This document shows positions 33,785-47,942 of a stretch of DNA of 64,000 nt, in pieces (position 1 is the first letter of the stretch; the number at the start of each line of letters is the position of its first letter). Position numbers and translations under genes: made by a program. The notes below the pieces were generated by a model. It was not told where the DNA came from. It saw only the letters and a list, made by a program, of their open reading frames with translations, and made no database searches. The stretch is from an uncultured Pelagibacteraceae bacterium (GTDB lineage: Bacteria > Pseudomonadota > Alphaproteobacteria > Pelagibacterales > Pelagibacteraceae). The DNA lies in NCBI GenBank assembly GCA_902593905.1, contig CACJKF010000001.1, positions 349,248-413,247 of the forward strand. The letters are read 5' to 3'.

Positions 33785-35068
33785 ATGACCCATAATAACA
33801 TAAAAGATCTATCTTTTCTTGTTTACGGTTTAGGATTAACAGGAAAGTCTGTAGTAAATTTTTTTGAAAAAAAAAAAATTAAAAACTACAAAGTTTGGGA
33901 TGATAAAAATAAAAATTTGTACAAAAACAAAAGACCCCATAATTTAAATAAGGCATTAAAAGAAGCAAACTTTATTGTCTTGAGTCCTGGAATTAGTTTA
34001 AAAAAATTAAAAAAAAATAACCAACTTATTAAATATAAGAGCAAGATTATAACTGATATTGATTTAGTCTTTTTATCAAAAAATTTTTTTAAAAGCATCA
34101 TTGTTACAGGTACTAACGGAAAATCTACCACATGCAAAGTTTTAGATCACGTATTGAAAAAGAACAAATTTAAAACAATACTAGGTGGAAATATTGGGAC
34201 TCCACTTCTTAATTTAAACATAAGAAAAAATAATTTTTTAATTATAGAGGCCTCATCATTCCAACTTGCCTATTCTAAATTTATATGTCCTGATTATGCA
34301 ATATTATTAAATATTTCAAATGATCATTTAGATTGGCATGGAAATATGAAAAATTATATTAATTCGAAATTTAGACTTTTTAGCTTTCAAAAAAAACACC
34401 ATTATGCTCTACTTAATGATAATCTTAAATTAAATTTTAAAAAAAGAAATTTTTTGGGAAAGTTAATAATCCCGAAATTAAGTGATTATAAAAAAATAAA
34501 GTCTAAAATTAATAATTCTTATCTTAAATTAAAAATAAATGATGAAAATATGTCATATGTTTTTAAACTTTCAAAATTACTTAAAATAAGTGAGAAGCTT
34601 TTTCTAAAATCACTAAATTCTTTTTCTGGCCTACCTCATAGATATGAAATTTTTTTAAAAAAAAAGAACTGTATTTTTATAAATGACTCAAAAGCTACAA
34701 CATTTCAGGCAACTAAATATGCTTTAAAAAACACGAAAAACATTTTTTGGATAGTTGGGGGTTTGCCAAAAAAAAAAGACAAATTTGATTTTAAAAATCT
34801 TAAAAAAAATATTATTAAAACTTACATAATTGGAAAAAATACCCGTTTTTTTAGACATCAAATTCAAAATAAATTAAAATTCATAATTACAAAAAATTTA
34901 AAAAATTCAATAATACAAATTATTAGAGATATAAAATTTTTCAATAAACAATATAATACAATTTTATTAAGCCCTGCCTCAGCTTCATTTGATCAATTCT
35001 TAAATTTTGAAAAACGAGGAAATGAATTTAAGAAACTAAGTAATTTTTATGCAAAAAAATATATTTAA
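33785..35068 (+). CDS. murD: UDP-N-acetylmuramoylalanine--D-glutamate ligase
   Basis: VTGTNGKSTTCKVL, IEASSFQLAYS, SNDHLDWHG, NDSKATTFQATKYAL. Confidence 0.95.
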   Translation: MTHNNIKDLSFLVYGLGLTGKSVVNFFEKKKIKNYKVWDDKNKNLYKNKRPHNLNKALKEANFIVLSPGISLKKLKKNNQLIKYKSKIITDIDLVFLSKNFFKSIIVTGTNGKSTTCKVLDHVLKKNKFKTILGGNIGTPLLNLNIRKNNFLIIEASSFQLAYSKFICPDYAILLNISNDHLDWHGNMKNYINSKFRLFSFQKKHHYALLNDNLKLNFKKRNFLGKLIIPKLSDYKKIKSKINNSYLKLKINDENMSYVFKLSKLLKISEKLFLKSLNSFSGLPHRYEIFLKKKNCIFINDSKATTFQATKYALKNTKNIFWIVGGLPKKKDKFDFKNLKKNIIKTYIIGKNTRFFRHQIQNKLKFIITKNLKNSIIQIIRDIKFFNKQYNTILLSPASASFDQFLNFEKRGNEFKKLSNFYAKKYI

Positions 35069-36176
35069 ATTTAGCTATATTAATTATTGGCGCAATATAG
35101 ACAAAAAAATTTTTTTTTGCTTTATAACACTCTTTTTTCTTGGATTGTTTTTTTCATTTTCTTCTACATCGTCTCTGGCAGGAGAACGCTTAAATAAAGA
35201 CTTTTATTTTTTTTTTTCTAAGCATCTCATTTTTACTTTGCTTGCTTTAATAATCATGCTTTCTATATCGATGATAGAAACGTCTATTCTCAAAAGGTTT
35301 ATTGTTCCTTTGTTTATAATTTCTTTTATTTTACTTGCTTTGGTGCCCCTAGTTGGTGTTGAAGTAAAGGGAGCTAAAAGGTGGCTAGATTTTTACTTTT
35401 TTAGATTACAACCAATTGAAGTTTTAAAACCTTTTTTTATTTTGGCCACAGTAAAAATTTTAACTTTAGAAAAATTTAAAAATACCCAAGTTAAATATCT
35501 TTTTAGCTTTTTATTATTGTCATCGGTTATAATTTTGTTAATCGATCAACCAGATCTAGGTCAAACTATTTTGCTTGTAGGAAGTTGGATTGCAACAGTT
35601 TTCATTTCTGGTGTAAGTTTTTTATATGTAATTGGTTTTTTTTCAGTTTTTTTAATTTTGATAAGTTCTTTGTTATATTTAATGCCTGAAAAATTTGGAT
35701 ATATTATTAATCGTCTTGTTTCGTTTATTGATCCTAGTAATGGAGATAAATTTCAATCAACTTCAGCTATGGATGCAATAAAACTTGGCGGTTTAACTGG
35801 ACAAGGTATGGGTGAGGGTATTTTAAAAGAAAGCGTACCAGAGGCACACACCGATTATATTATTGCGATAATTTCAGAAGAATACGGTTCAGTTATTTCA
35901 ATTATTATCATATCTATTTTTTTGTATATTTCTTTTAGAATTATAAAAAATTGTCTTAATCAAGAAGATCATTTGATAAAAATATCCTTATGCGGTCTAG
36001 CTACATTACTTATTTTTCAGACATTTATTCACGTCGGTGTAAATACTAACTTAATACCAACAACCGGAATGACATTACCATTTTTAAGTTATGGGGGGTC
36101 ATCTTTAATTGGCAGCGCTATCCTTGCAGGAGTTATATTAAATTATACAAAAAATAGTACTTATCTGTATGAATAA
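35049..36176 (+). CDS. ftsW: SEDS glycosyltransferase FtsW
   Basis: GAKRWLDFYFFRLQPIEVLKPFFI, QPDLGQTILL, PEAHTDYIIAIISEEYG, TGMTLPFLSYGGSSL. Confidence 0.96.
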   Translation: MQKNIFKFSYINYWRNIDKKIFFCFITLFFLGLFFSFSSTSSLAGERLNKDFYFFFSKHLIFTLLALIIMLSISMIETSILKRFIVPLFIISFILLALVPLVGVEVKGAKRWLDFYFFRLQPIEVLKPFFILATVKILTLEKFKNTQVKYLFSFLLLSSVIILLIDQPDLGQTILLVGSWIATVFISGVSFLYVIGFFSVFLILISSLLYLMPEKFGYIINRLVSFIDPSNGDKFQSTSAMDAIKLGGLTGQGMGEGILKESVPEAHTDYIIAIISEEYGSVISIIIISIFLYISFRIIKNCLNQEDHLIKISLCGLATLLIFQTFIHVGVNTNLIPTTGMTLPFLSYGGSSLIGSAILAGVILNYTKNSTYLYE

Positions 36177-37266
36177 AAAAATTAAAGCACTCGTAGCAGT
36201 TGGCGGAACTGGTGGCCATGTTTTTCCAGGTTACAATTTGGCAAACCATTTGAGTAATTCAAACTATAACGTGAAACTTGTGACTGATAGAAGAGGCTTG
36301 AAATTTATTAAAGATTTAAGAGATTTAAAGGTTTTTGTGCTTCCATCATCACCATTTATTAAAAAAAATATATTATCTATATTTTATTCAACTCTATTAA
36401 TAATATATTCTGTATTTAGGTCTATCATTTTTTTAATTCAACAAAAACCAAATATTGTATTTGGTATGGGTGGCTATGCGTCTTTTCCAATCTGCGTAGC
36501 TGCTTATATATTGAAAATTAAATTTATTTGTTACGAAAACAACCTTGTAATAGGTAGGGCTAATAAAATTTTGTTACCTTTTGCTGAGAAAGTTCTTGTA
36601 TCTTATAATGAAGTAGAGGGAATTCAAAAAAAGTATCTAAAAAAAGTAATTGAAATAGGCAATATAATTAAAGAAGAAATTATAAACTTATCTGATAATT
36701 TCAGAAAACCAGAAAGTATTAAAAAGTTAAATTTACTAATTCTTGGCGGTAGTCAAGCGGCAAAAGTATTTGCCGAGTCTCTTCCAAACATTTTCAGAAA
36801 ATGCACAAACTATGGTATTTCTTTAAAGATTTATCAACATTGTTTACCTGATCAAAACGAAATGCTAAAATTATTTTATGAGAAACATAAAATAGATTAT
36901 GAAATTTTTAATTTTAGCTATAATCTAATAGAGTATTTTTCTCAGACAAATCTAGCAATTACTAGATCTGGCTCATCAATGTTGGCAGAACTCACCAACG
37001 CTAATATACCATTTATTTCTGTACCATTGCCTTCTTCAGCAGATAACCATCAATTAAAAAATGCAATTTTTTATGAAAGAAAAAAATGTTCTTTTTTAAT
37101 AGAGGAAAAGGATTTGAATGATAAATTGTTTTACCTTATTAAAGAAATTTACGAAAATAACTCAAAATTAGATGAAATAATAAAACAACAGAGACAATTT
37201 TCTGACAAAAAAGTCTACGAAAATATTAACAAGGTTTTAAAAGATCTCAATGATGAAAAAAATTAA
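36169..37266 (+). CDS. murG: UDP-GlcNAc transferase MurG
   Basis: AVGGTGGHVFPGYNLA, GMGGYASFP, LGGSQAAKVF, TRSGSSMLAEL. Confidence 0.96.
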   Translation: MNKKIKALVAVGGTGGHVFPGYNLANHLSNSNYNVKLVTDRRGLKFIKDLRDLKVFVLPSSPFIKKNILSIFYSTLLIIYSVFRSIIFLIQQKPNIVFGMGGYASFPICVAAYILKIKFICYENNLVIGRANKILLPFAEKVLVSYNEVEGIQKKYLKKVIEIGNIIKEEIINLSDNFRKPESIKKLNLLILGGSQAAKVFAESLPNIFRKCTNYGISLKIYQHCLPDQNEMLKLFYEKHKIDYEIFNFSYNLIEYFSQTNLAITRSGSSMLAELTNANIPFISVPLPSSADNHQLKNAIFYERKKCSFLIEEKDLNDKLFYLIKEIYENNSKLDEIIKQQRQFSDKKVYENINKVLKDLNDEKN

Positions 37267-38650
37267 CTTAGGACAAAAAGAAATCATCCACTTTGTAGGC
37301 ATAGGTGGAATAGGTATGAGTGGATTGGCCCAGATTATGAAAAATATGGGGTTTAGAATTCAGGGCAGCGATCAATTTAGAAATAAAAATACTGCAAGTT
37401 GTAAAAAAATTGGAATTAAAATTTTTATCGGTCATTCAAAAAAAAATGTTAAGAGTTCAACTATTTTAGTTAGATCATCAGCAATAAAAAATACCAATTG
37501 TGAGATTGAATATGCAAGAAATAAAAAAATTCCAATATACTCTAGAGCAGAAGTTTTGGCTGATGTAGTATCCTTAAAAAAAAATATTATTATTACTGGT
37601 TCTCATGGAAAAACAACAACTACATCATTAATATCAAGAATTCTTTCTGACCAAAAGTTAGACCCGACAATTATAAATGGAGGTGTAATTAATTCATTAC
37701 AAAGTAATGCAAAATTAGGTGGCGGAGAATGGGCCATTCTTGAAGCCGATGAATCAGATGGAAGTTTTTTAAAGTTACCTATTAATTATTCTGTTGTTAC
37801 CAATATAGATTATGAACACATTGATTACTATAAAAGTTTTAAAAACTTAGAATTATCTTTTAAAAAATTTATAGAAAAAACACCCCCCACGGGGAAATCA
37901 ATAATTTGTATAGACAACAATAATTTAAAAAAGATATTAGGTAAAATTAAGAATAAAAATATTATTACTTATGGTGAAAGTAAAAATTCGGATTATAAAA
38001 TTTCAAATATTCGCTATAAAGTGAATTTTAGTGTTTTTGATCTAAGCTTTAAAGATATCAAAAAAAAAACGAAAAAAATAAAGAATATTCAACTTAAGTT
38101 ACTTGGAAAACACAATGTTTTGAATGCAACTGCTGCTGTGACCGTATGTTTAAATCTAGGCGTTGATCAAAACATAATCAAAAAGTCATTAAAAAAATTT
38201 TCTGGTGTGCAAAGAAGAATGACAAGGATATTTTCAAAAAATCAAAATGATTTTTATGATGATTACGCCCATCATCCAACAGAAATTACGTCAATTCTAG
38301 AGGGAGTTAAGAATGTTTACAAAGATAGGAAAATTGTTTCAGTATTTGAACCACACAGATATTCGAGAGTTTTATCATTAAAAAATGAATTTGCGAAATC
38401 ATTTACAAAATCTGATTTAGTTTTACTTTGCCCATTGTATGCAGCGGGTGAGAAAAAAAATTTAAGATATAACCAAAATAAATTCGCACAAATGATTTCT
38501 AAATTGTCTAAAACCCAGGTAGTAATTATACGAAATCAAAATGAGTTTTTTAATTATTTTAAAAAAAATTTAATTATTAATGAGATAATAATAGGCATGG
38601 GCGCTGGATCAATCTCTAAATGGATGAGAGAAATAAAATCTGTTTTATGA
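37250..38650 (+). CDS. murC: UDP-N-acetylmuramate--L-alanine ligase
   Basis: HFVGIGGIGMSGLAQIM, ITGSHGKTTTTSLIS, DDYAHHPTEI. Confidence 0.97.
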   Translation: MMKKINLGQKEIIHFVGIGGIGMSGLAQIMKNMGFRIQGSDQFRNKNTASCKKIGIKIFIGHSKKNVKSSTILVRSSAIKNTNCEIEYARNKKIPIYSRAEVLADVVSLKKNIIITGSHGKTTTTSLISRILSDQKLDPTIINGGVINSLQSNAKLGGGEWAILEADESDGSFLKLPINYSVVTNIDYEHIDYYKSFKNLELSFKKFIEKTPPTGKSIICIDNNNLKKILGKIKNKNIITYGESKNSDYKISNIRYKVNFSVFDLSFKDIKKKTKKIKNIQLKLLGKHNVLNATAAVTVCLNLGVDQNIIKKSLKKFSGVQRRMTRIFSKNQNDFYDDYAHHPTEITSILEGVKNVYKDRKIVSVFEPHRYSRVLSLKNEFAKSFTKSDLVLLCPLYAAGEKKNLRYNQNKFAQMISKLSKTQVVIIRNQNEFFNYFKKNLIINEIIIGMGAGSISKWMREIKSVL

Positions 38651-39552
38651 CTTTAAATCAAAATTTATTAAAAAGATTTAGTAACAGCATGTATAATAAT
38701 ATTAATCTATCAAATTATAGTTGGTTTAATTTAGGAGGACCGGCTGAATATCTATTTAAACCTAAAAATAAAGATCAGTTAATCGATTTTCTTAAGTTAA
38801 ATAAAAAAAACAAACTTAAAATTACAATTATTGGCGCTGGATCTAACACACTTATAAGAGATAAAGGTATTAAAGGTGTAGTTATTAAACTTGGGTCAGG
38901 TTTTTCACAAATTGAACTTGAAGAAGAAGATACCATAAAAGCGGGCGCAGGTGCTTTAGATCGAAAAATAGCTAACTTTGCGAAAGAAAACGCATTAGGC
39001 AACCTTGAGTTTTTATCTTGTATACCTGGGTCTATTGGAGGCGCTGTAATAATGAATAGTGGGTGCTACGGTAATGATATCTCAAAAATTTTAGAATCAA
39101 TAAAAGTAATTGATATAAATAAATGTGAAGAAAAAGAAATAAAAAATAATGAAATCAAATTTTTTTATAGAGGAACAAATTTACCAAAGGAATTTATTAT
39201 TACTTCAGTGAAATTAAAAGGAAAGCAAAATACTAAAGAAATTATAGAAAAAAAACAAAAAAAACTTATTGAAAAAAAAAAATTTTCTCAACCTAGTCAA
39301 ATCAAAACATGTGGAAGCACTTTTAAAAATTTGAGTGAAGAAAAAAAAGCTTGGCAGGTTATTAAAGAAACAGGTTGTGATAATTTCAAAGTTGGTGATG
39401 CCGAAATATCGAAAAAACATTCTAATTTTTTTGTTAATAAAGGAAACGCTAAATCTGCAGATATTGAGAAACTTATTAATAAAGTAAAAAAAAGAGTTAA
39501 TGAAAAAATTGGGGTAAATCTAGAATTGGAGATAAAAATTATAGGTGAATAA
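38647..39552 (+). CDS. murB: UDP-N-acetylenolpyruvoylglucosamine reductase (start proposed at ATGA overlap with murC)
   Basis: SWFNLGGPAEYLFKP, CIPGSIGGAVIMNSGCYG, PSQIKTCGSTFKNL. Confidence 0.95.
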   Translation: MTLNQNLLKRFSNSMYNNINLSNYSWFNLGGPAEYLFKPKNKDQLIDFLKLNKKNKLKITIIGAGSNTLIRDKGIKGVVIKLGSGFSQIELEEEDTIKAGAGALDRKIANFAKENALGNLEFLSCIPGSIGGAVIMNSGCYGNDISKILESIKVIDINKCEEKEIKNNEIKFFYRGTNLPKEFIITSVKLKGKQNTKEIIEKKQKKLIEKKKFSQPSQIKTCGSTFKNLSEEKKAWQVIKETGCDNFKVGDAEISKKHSNFFVNKGNAKSADIEKLINKVKKRVNEKIGVNLELEIKIIGE

Positions 39553-40480
39553 AAATAGATTTAAAAAAGTTTTAGTAGTTTTAGGAGGTACTTCAGGCGA
39601 AAGAGAAGTGAGTCTTGCTAGCGGTCGAGCATGTATTAAAGCTTTGAAAAAAAAAAAATATATCGTATCTAAATTTGATCCTAAATTTAAAAACTTTAAT
39701 TTAATTGATAAAAAAAAAGTAGATGTGATTTTTAATGCATTACATGGAAAAAATGGAGAAGATGGAATTGCCCAGAGTTATTTTGAGTATTTAAAAATTC
39801 CTTATACTCATTCTGGCGTTATTAGTTCATTTAATGCTATGAATAAAATAATTTCTAAAAAAATTTTTGTTGACAATAATATATTAACTCCAAAATATTT
39901 TACTTTACATAAAAATGAGTCAAAAAAAGATTTACAGTCTCATCTTTTAAAAAAAAAAATTAATTTTCCAATTGTTGTAAAGCCAATTAATGAAGGTTCA
40001 AGTTTAGGAGTAAAAATATCAAAAAATTTAAAAGATTTAAATAATTCAATTAAAACTCTTTTCAAAAAATATGATCAATTAATGTTTGAAAAATATATTG
40101 GGGGTCAAGAAATTCAAGTAGCGGTAATAAATAAAACGGCATTAGGTGCTATTGAACTAATCCCTAAAAGATTTTTTTATGATTATAAAGCTAAATATAC
40201 GAAATCAGCTAAAACCAAACACATAATGCCAGCGAGATTACAAAAATCTAATTATAAAAAGGTTCTGAAAATTGCAAAAAAAGCCCATATGGTTTTAGGC
40301 TGTAAAGGTGTAAGTAGAGCAGATTTCAAATTTTATAATAATAAATTTTATCTCCTAGAAATTAATACTCAACCAGGAATGACCAATCTATCTCTAGTTC
40401 CCGAAATAGCTAGTTATAAAGGAATAAATTTTAGTAATTTAGTTGAAATGATGCTTCAAGATGCAAGTATAAATAGATGA
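39545..40480 (+). CDS. ddl: D-alanine--D-alanine ligase (GTG start)
   Basis: LGGTSGEREVSLASG, NALHGKNGEDG, VKPINEGSSLGV, LEINTQPGMT. Confidence 0.95.
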   Translation: MNKNRFKKVLVVLGGTSGEREVSLASGRACIKALKKKKYIVSKFDPKFKNFNLIDKKKVDVIFNALHGKNGEDGIAQSYFEYLKIPYTHSGVISSFNAMNKIISKKIFVDNNILTPKYFTLHKNESKKDLQSHLLKKKINFPIVVKPINEGSSLGVKISKNLKDLNNSIKTLFKKYDQLMFEKYIGGQEIQVAVINKTALGAIELIPKRFFYDYKAKYTKSAKTKHIMPARLQKSNYKKVLKIAKKAHMVLGCKGVSRADFKFYNNKFYLLEINTQPGMTNLSLVPEIASYKGINFSNLVEMMLQDASINR

Positions 40481-41133
40481 AGAGATTTTTACTCGGATTA
40501 TTAATTTTTATTTTTTTCTCCACATATAATTTTAATGATGAATTGGTTTTTAATAAAAATACACTGATTAAAACAATTTTAATTGAGAATAACTTTATAT
40601 TAGAAGAAGAAAAATTAAAAAAAGATTTAGCGTTTTTAAATAATACAAGTCTCTTCTTTTTAAAAATAGACAGAGTCAAAGAAGTCTTAAATAATTTTGA
40701 TTTAATTGAAAGCTTTGAAATAAAAAAAATTTACCCCTATAAAATTAAAATAAAAATATTTGAGAAAAAACCTATATTTATATTACAAGATAAAAAAAAC
40801 AAATTTTATTATACTAATAAAGATAAGATCATAAGATTTACAGAGATAGATCAATTCAAAGATCTTCCTATAATTTTAGGTGATAAAAAAAACTTTGATA
40901 TTTTTCATAAAAATTTAAAAAATATAAACTTTCCAATTGAAAGTATTAAGAATTTTTATTTATTTGAGTCAGGAAGATGGGATTTAATTACAAAATCAAG
41001 TAAAATAATTAAATTGCCGGTAGACAATTATCAAAAAAGTTTAAAAAATTTTTTAGAACTTAAAACAAAAAAAAGTTTTGAAAAATTTAAAGTTTTTGAT
41101 TATAGAATTAACGAGCAACTTATTCTGAAATGA
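40477..41133 (+). CDS. ftsQ: FtsQ-like (POTRA) cell division protein
   Basis: 218 aa, N-terminal TM, POTRA-like IESFEIKKIYPYKIKIKIFEKKPIFIL; position between ddl and ftsA. Confidence 0.8.
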   Translation: MKRFLLGLLIFIFFSTYNFNDELVFNKNTLIKTILIENNFILEEEKLKKDLAFLNNTSLFFLKIDRVKEVLNNFDLIESFEIKKIYPYKIKIKIFEKKPIFILQDKKNKFYYTNKDKIIRFTEIDQFKDLPIILGDKKNFDIFHKNLKNINFPIESIKNFYLFESGRWDLITKSSKIIKLPVDNYQKSLKNFLELKTKKSFEKFKVFDYRINEQLILK

Positions 41134-41136
41134 GAT

Positions 41137-42330
41137 ATGCAAATTAAAAGTCCTTTTTTACTACTTGAGATTAATAAATTTGAATTTGTTTTTGCTGTCG
41201 CTGAAAAGCGAACGGAAAACGTTGACTTTAATATTATTTTTAAGCTTAATGTCCCTATAGAAAATATTGAGAAAAACAATATTGTTAATGTTGAAAATTC
41301 TTTTGAAAATTTAAGAAATAATATTTATTCAATTGAAAAAAAATTTAATACAACTTTTAAAGAAATTATAATCTTAATCGATGATTTTGATATTACATAT
41401 AATAATTTGACAGGTTTTTTAAAATTGAATGGCTCACAACTGGATAAAAAAAAAATTACTTATATTCTAAATTCGTTAAAATCTAGTATTGATGAACATG
41501 AAAATAAATTTATTCTTCACATATTTAATTCAAAATTTAGTCTTGATAAAAAAAAACTTGAAAATTTGCCTTTAGGATTATTTGGAGATTTTTATACTCA
41601 TGAACTCTCCTTCTCTTTAATAAATAAAAATGATTATAAGAATTTAGAAAATATAATAAAAAAATGTAATCTAAGAATTAGAAAAGTAGTTTTAAAAAAT
41701 TTTATTAAAGGCGTGGATTTAATCAGTTTAAAAAACGCGGAAACTTTTTTTAAAATAGAAATAATGATGAATAATACAAAATTAATTTTTTTCGAAAATT
41801 CTGCATTAAAGTTTTCTCAAAATTTTAACTTTGGAACAGATATTATCATGAACGATATAACTAAAGTATTATCTTTAAAAAAAGATTATATTCGTAAATT
41901 TTTAAGTGAAAATGTTTTAATTAAACAGTATAACGATCAAGAATATTTAGAAAAAAAATATTTTGGTGATGAAAACTTTAGAAAAATAAAAAAAAAAATA
42001 ATTTACGATATTGTCTCAGCGAGAATACAAGAAATAGCGGAAATAATACTTTTTAAAAATATTAATATTTTTTCGTTAATCCAAAAAAAAACCCCAATTT
42101 TTATCTCTGTTGAAGATGAGTTAAGTCTATCGAGTTTTAAAGAAATTTACGAAACTTCATTTTCTAAAAACAATACTTTCGCTCTAGAATTCATGAAAAA
42201 ACAGGATACTAAAGATGTTTTTCATAAAGCGATGAATACCGTCCATTTTGGTTGGAAAAAAGAGGCCGTACCTATCGTTCAGACAAAAAAATCCATAATT
42301 GCAAGGTTTTTTGATCTAATTTTTAGTTAA
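41137..42330 (+). CDS. Divergent FtsA-like protein with degenerate nucleotide-binding motifs
   Basis: Located between ftsQ and lpxC; residual FtsA-like blocks HELSFSLINKNDYKNLENIIKKCNL, FGTDIIMNDITKVLSLKKDYIRKFL, DIVSARIQEIAEII, C-terminal KSIIARFFDLIFS amphipathic-like tail. Confidence 0.75.
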   Translation: MQIKSPFLLLEINKFEFVFAVAEKRTENVDFNIIFKLNVPIENIEKNNIVNVENSFENLRNNIYSIEKKFNTTFKEIIILIDDFDITYNNLTGFLKLNGSQLDKKKITYILNSLKSSIDEHENKFILHIFNSKFSLDKKKLENLPLGLFGDFYTHELSFSLINKNDYKNLENIIKKCNLRIRKVVLKNFIKGVDLISLKNAETFFKIEIMMNNTKLIFFENSALKFSQNFNFGTDIIMNDITKVLSLKKDYIRKFLSENVLIKQYNDQEYLEKKYFGDENFRKIKKKIIYDIVSARIQEIAEIILFKNINIFSLIQKKTPIFISVEDELSLSSFKEIYETSFSKNNTFALEFMKKQDTKDVFHKAMNTVHFGWKKEAVPIVQTKKSIIARFFDLIFS

Positions 42331-42396
42331 TAATTGTTTTTTTTAGAAACATTAGTTGTTTTAATCACAAGTACGTAATTAGATATAAATCCCCAA

Positions 42397-43323
42397 ATGT
42401 TAAAAATTTATCAGAATACACTGTCTCAGCCCGTAGTTTTTGAGGGACACGGACTACACTCCGGAAAAAAAAGCAAAATTACAATCTTTCCAGGGCAAGA
42501 AGATACAGGAATTGTATTTAAAAGAATTGATCTTAAAGATAATAATTTAGTAACTGCAAATTATAAGTCAGTTTGCTCAGCAAAATTATGTACAACTCTT
42601 AAAAATGAATATGGCGTTGAAGTATCAACAGTAGAACACTTGCTTGCTGCACTTTATATTTCAGATATTGATAATGCATTAATCGAAATCAATTCTGCAG
42701 AAGTTCCAATCATGGACGGGTCTGCAAAAGAATTTTTAGAAATTTTAAAAAAAACTGACTTAAGAATACTTAATAAAAAAAGAAAATATTTAAAGATACT
42801 TAAAAAATTGAATTTTGAAGATGGTGAAAAAAAGATTTCAATTGAGCCTACAAATTCGTCATTTGAGATAAATTTTCAATTAAATTACAAAAATAAAATA
42901 ATCGGAAAACAAAAAAATCATGTTAATTTTGATAAAGACAGTTTAGTGGATATCAGCAGCTCTAGAACTTTCTGTTTATATCAAGATATTCAAAAAATTA
43001 AAGAACTGGGTTTAGCTAAGGGTGGTTCGTTAGATAACGCTTTGGTGGTAGATAAAGATAAAATTTTAAATAAAGATGGATTAAGAAATTCTAAAGAATT
43101 TGTAAATCATAAAATTTTAGACTTAGCAGGAGACTTTGTGCTGTCTGGTTATAGAGTATTAGGTAAGATAGATTGCTATCATGGAGGCCATAAATTAACA
43201 AATCAGTTTTTAAGAGAGTTGTTTAAATCTCCTGAGATTTATACTGAATTTGAATTTGATGATATTTCAGTCACGAAAAAAGTAAGAGAAAATAAACCTT
43301 TGAAACTTGCAGCAATTGCTTGA
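42397..43323 (+). CDS. lpxC: UDP-3-O-acyl-N-acetylglucosamine deacetylase
   Basis: VFEGHGLHSGKKSKITIFPG, TVEHLLAALYI, MDGSAKEFLE, HKILDLAGDF. Confidence 0.97.
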   Translation: MLKIYQNTLSQPVVFEGHGLHSGKKSKITIFPGQEDTGIVFKRIDLKDNNLVTANYKSVCSAKLCTTLKNEYGVEVSTVEHLLAALYISDIDNALIEINSAEVPIMDGSAKEFLEILKKTDLRILNKKRKYLKILKKLNFEDGEKKISIEPTNSSFEINFQLNYKNKIIGKQKNHVNFDKDSLVDISSSRTFCLYQDIQKIKELGLAKGGSLDNALVVDKDKILNKDGLRNSKEFVNHKILDLAGDFVLSGYRVLGKIDCYHGGHKLTNQFLRELFKSPEIYTEFEFDDISVTKKVRENKPLKLAAIA

Positions 43324-43376
43324 AGTCTAAAAATTAGCATACAAATTTTAACTCAATCTGATATTACTTAATTCTT

Positions 43377-44195
43377 ATGTTAAGAATATTTTTTTTATTT
43401 ATTTTTTCTTTATCATTAATTGCTTGTGGTAAAAATCAATCATTATACGAACCTACTATTAAAATAGATCCATACCAATCTTACAAAGAAGGTTATCAAG
43501 CTTTTGAAAAAAATGATTACTTTTTCGCTAATAAAAAATTCTCTGAAGCAGAACTTAACTTTGATAAAACAGAACTTGCTGCAAAGGCTGCTATAATGTC
43601 GAGCTACTCTCTCTATGGAATTAATTTTTATGATGAGGCGGAGTCTAATCTAGAAAGATTTATCAAAACTTACCCTGCAGATAAAAATATAATGTATGCA
43701 CACTACCTCTTAGCTATTATATATTATGAACAAATTTCAGATGAAAAAAAAGATCTTAAACCTCTGTTGAAAGCTGAAGACAAAATAAATTTCTTTCTCC
43801 GAAAATATCCTGATAGTGAATATGCGATAGATCTTAAGTTTAAAAAAGATTTGACTCAAAACCAATTAGCAGCAAAAGAACTATATATAGCGAAGTACTA
43901 TATTTCAGTGCAAAAATGGATTCCAGCAATTAATCGACTTAAGATAATTGTCACAAAATTTGATCGAACTGTTTTTGTAGAGGAAGCTTTACACAGACTT
44001 GTTGAAATAAACTATCATATCGGTTTAATCGAAGAGGCAAAAAAATATGCCAGTATTTTAGGTTATAATTATAATTCAAGTGAGTGGTTTAAACAGTCTT
44101 ATAAAATATTGAATAAAGATTATAAATTTGTCGAAAATAAAAAAACAGTTCAAAAAGATTCGTTTATTAAAAAAATAATAAAAAAAATTAAATAA
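43377..44195 (+). CDS. bamD: Outer membrane assembly lipoprotein BamD
   Basis: Lipobox LIAC, TPR-like YKEGYQAFEKNDYFFANKKFSEAE, YPADKNIMYAHYLLAIIYYEQI. Confidence 0.92.
   Translation: MLRIFFLFIFSLSLIACGKNQSLYEPTIKIDPYQSYKEGYQAFEKNDYFFANKKFSEAELNFDKTELAAKAAIMSSYSLYGINFYDEAESNLERFIKTYPADKNIMYAHYLLAIIYYEQISDEKKDLKPLLKAEDKINFFLRKYPDSEYAIDLKFKKDLTQNQLAAKELYIAKYYISVQKWIPAINRLKIIVTKFDRTVFVEEALHRLVEINYHIGLIEEAKKYASILGYNYNSSEWFKQSYKILNKDYKFVENKKTVQKDSFIKKIIKKIK

Positions 44196-47929
<3,734 letters not shown>

Positions 47930-47942
<13 letters not shown>

Noticed and set aside
39640-39960. Poly-A/AT-rich tracts in dcw genes as possible repeats or slippage elements
   Set aside because: Homopolymeric A runs encode Lys-rich stretches throughout this AT-rich genome; no frame disruption seen.
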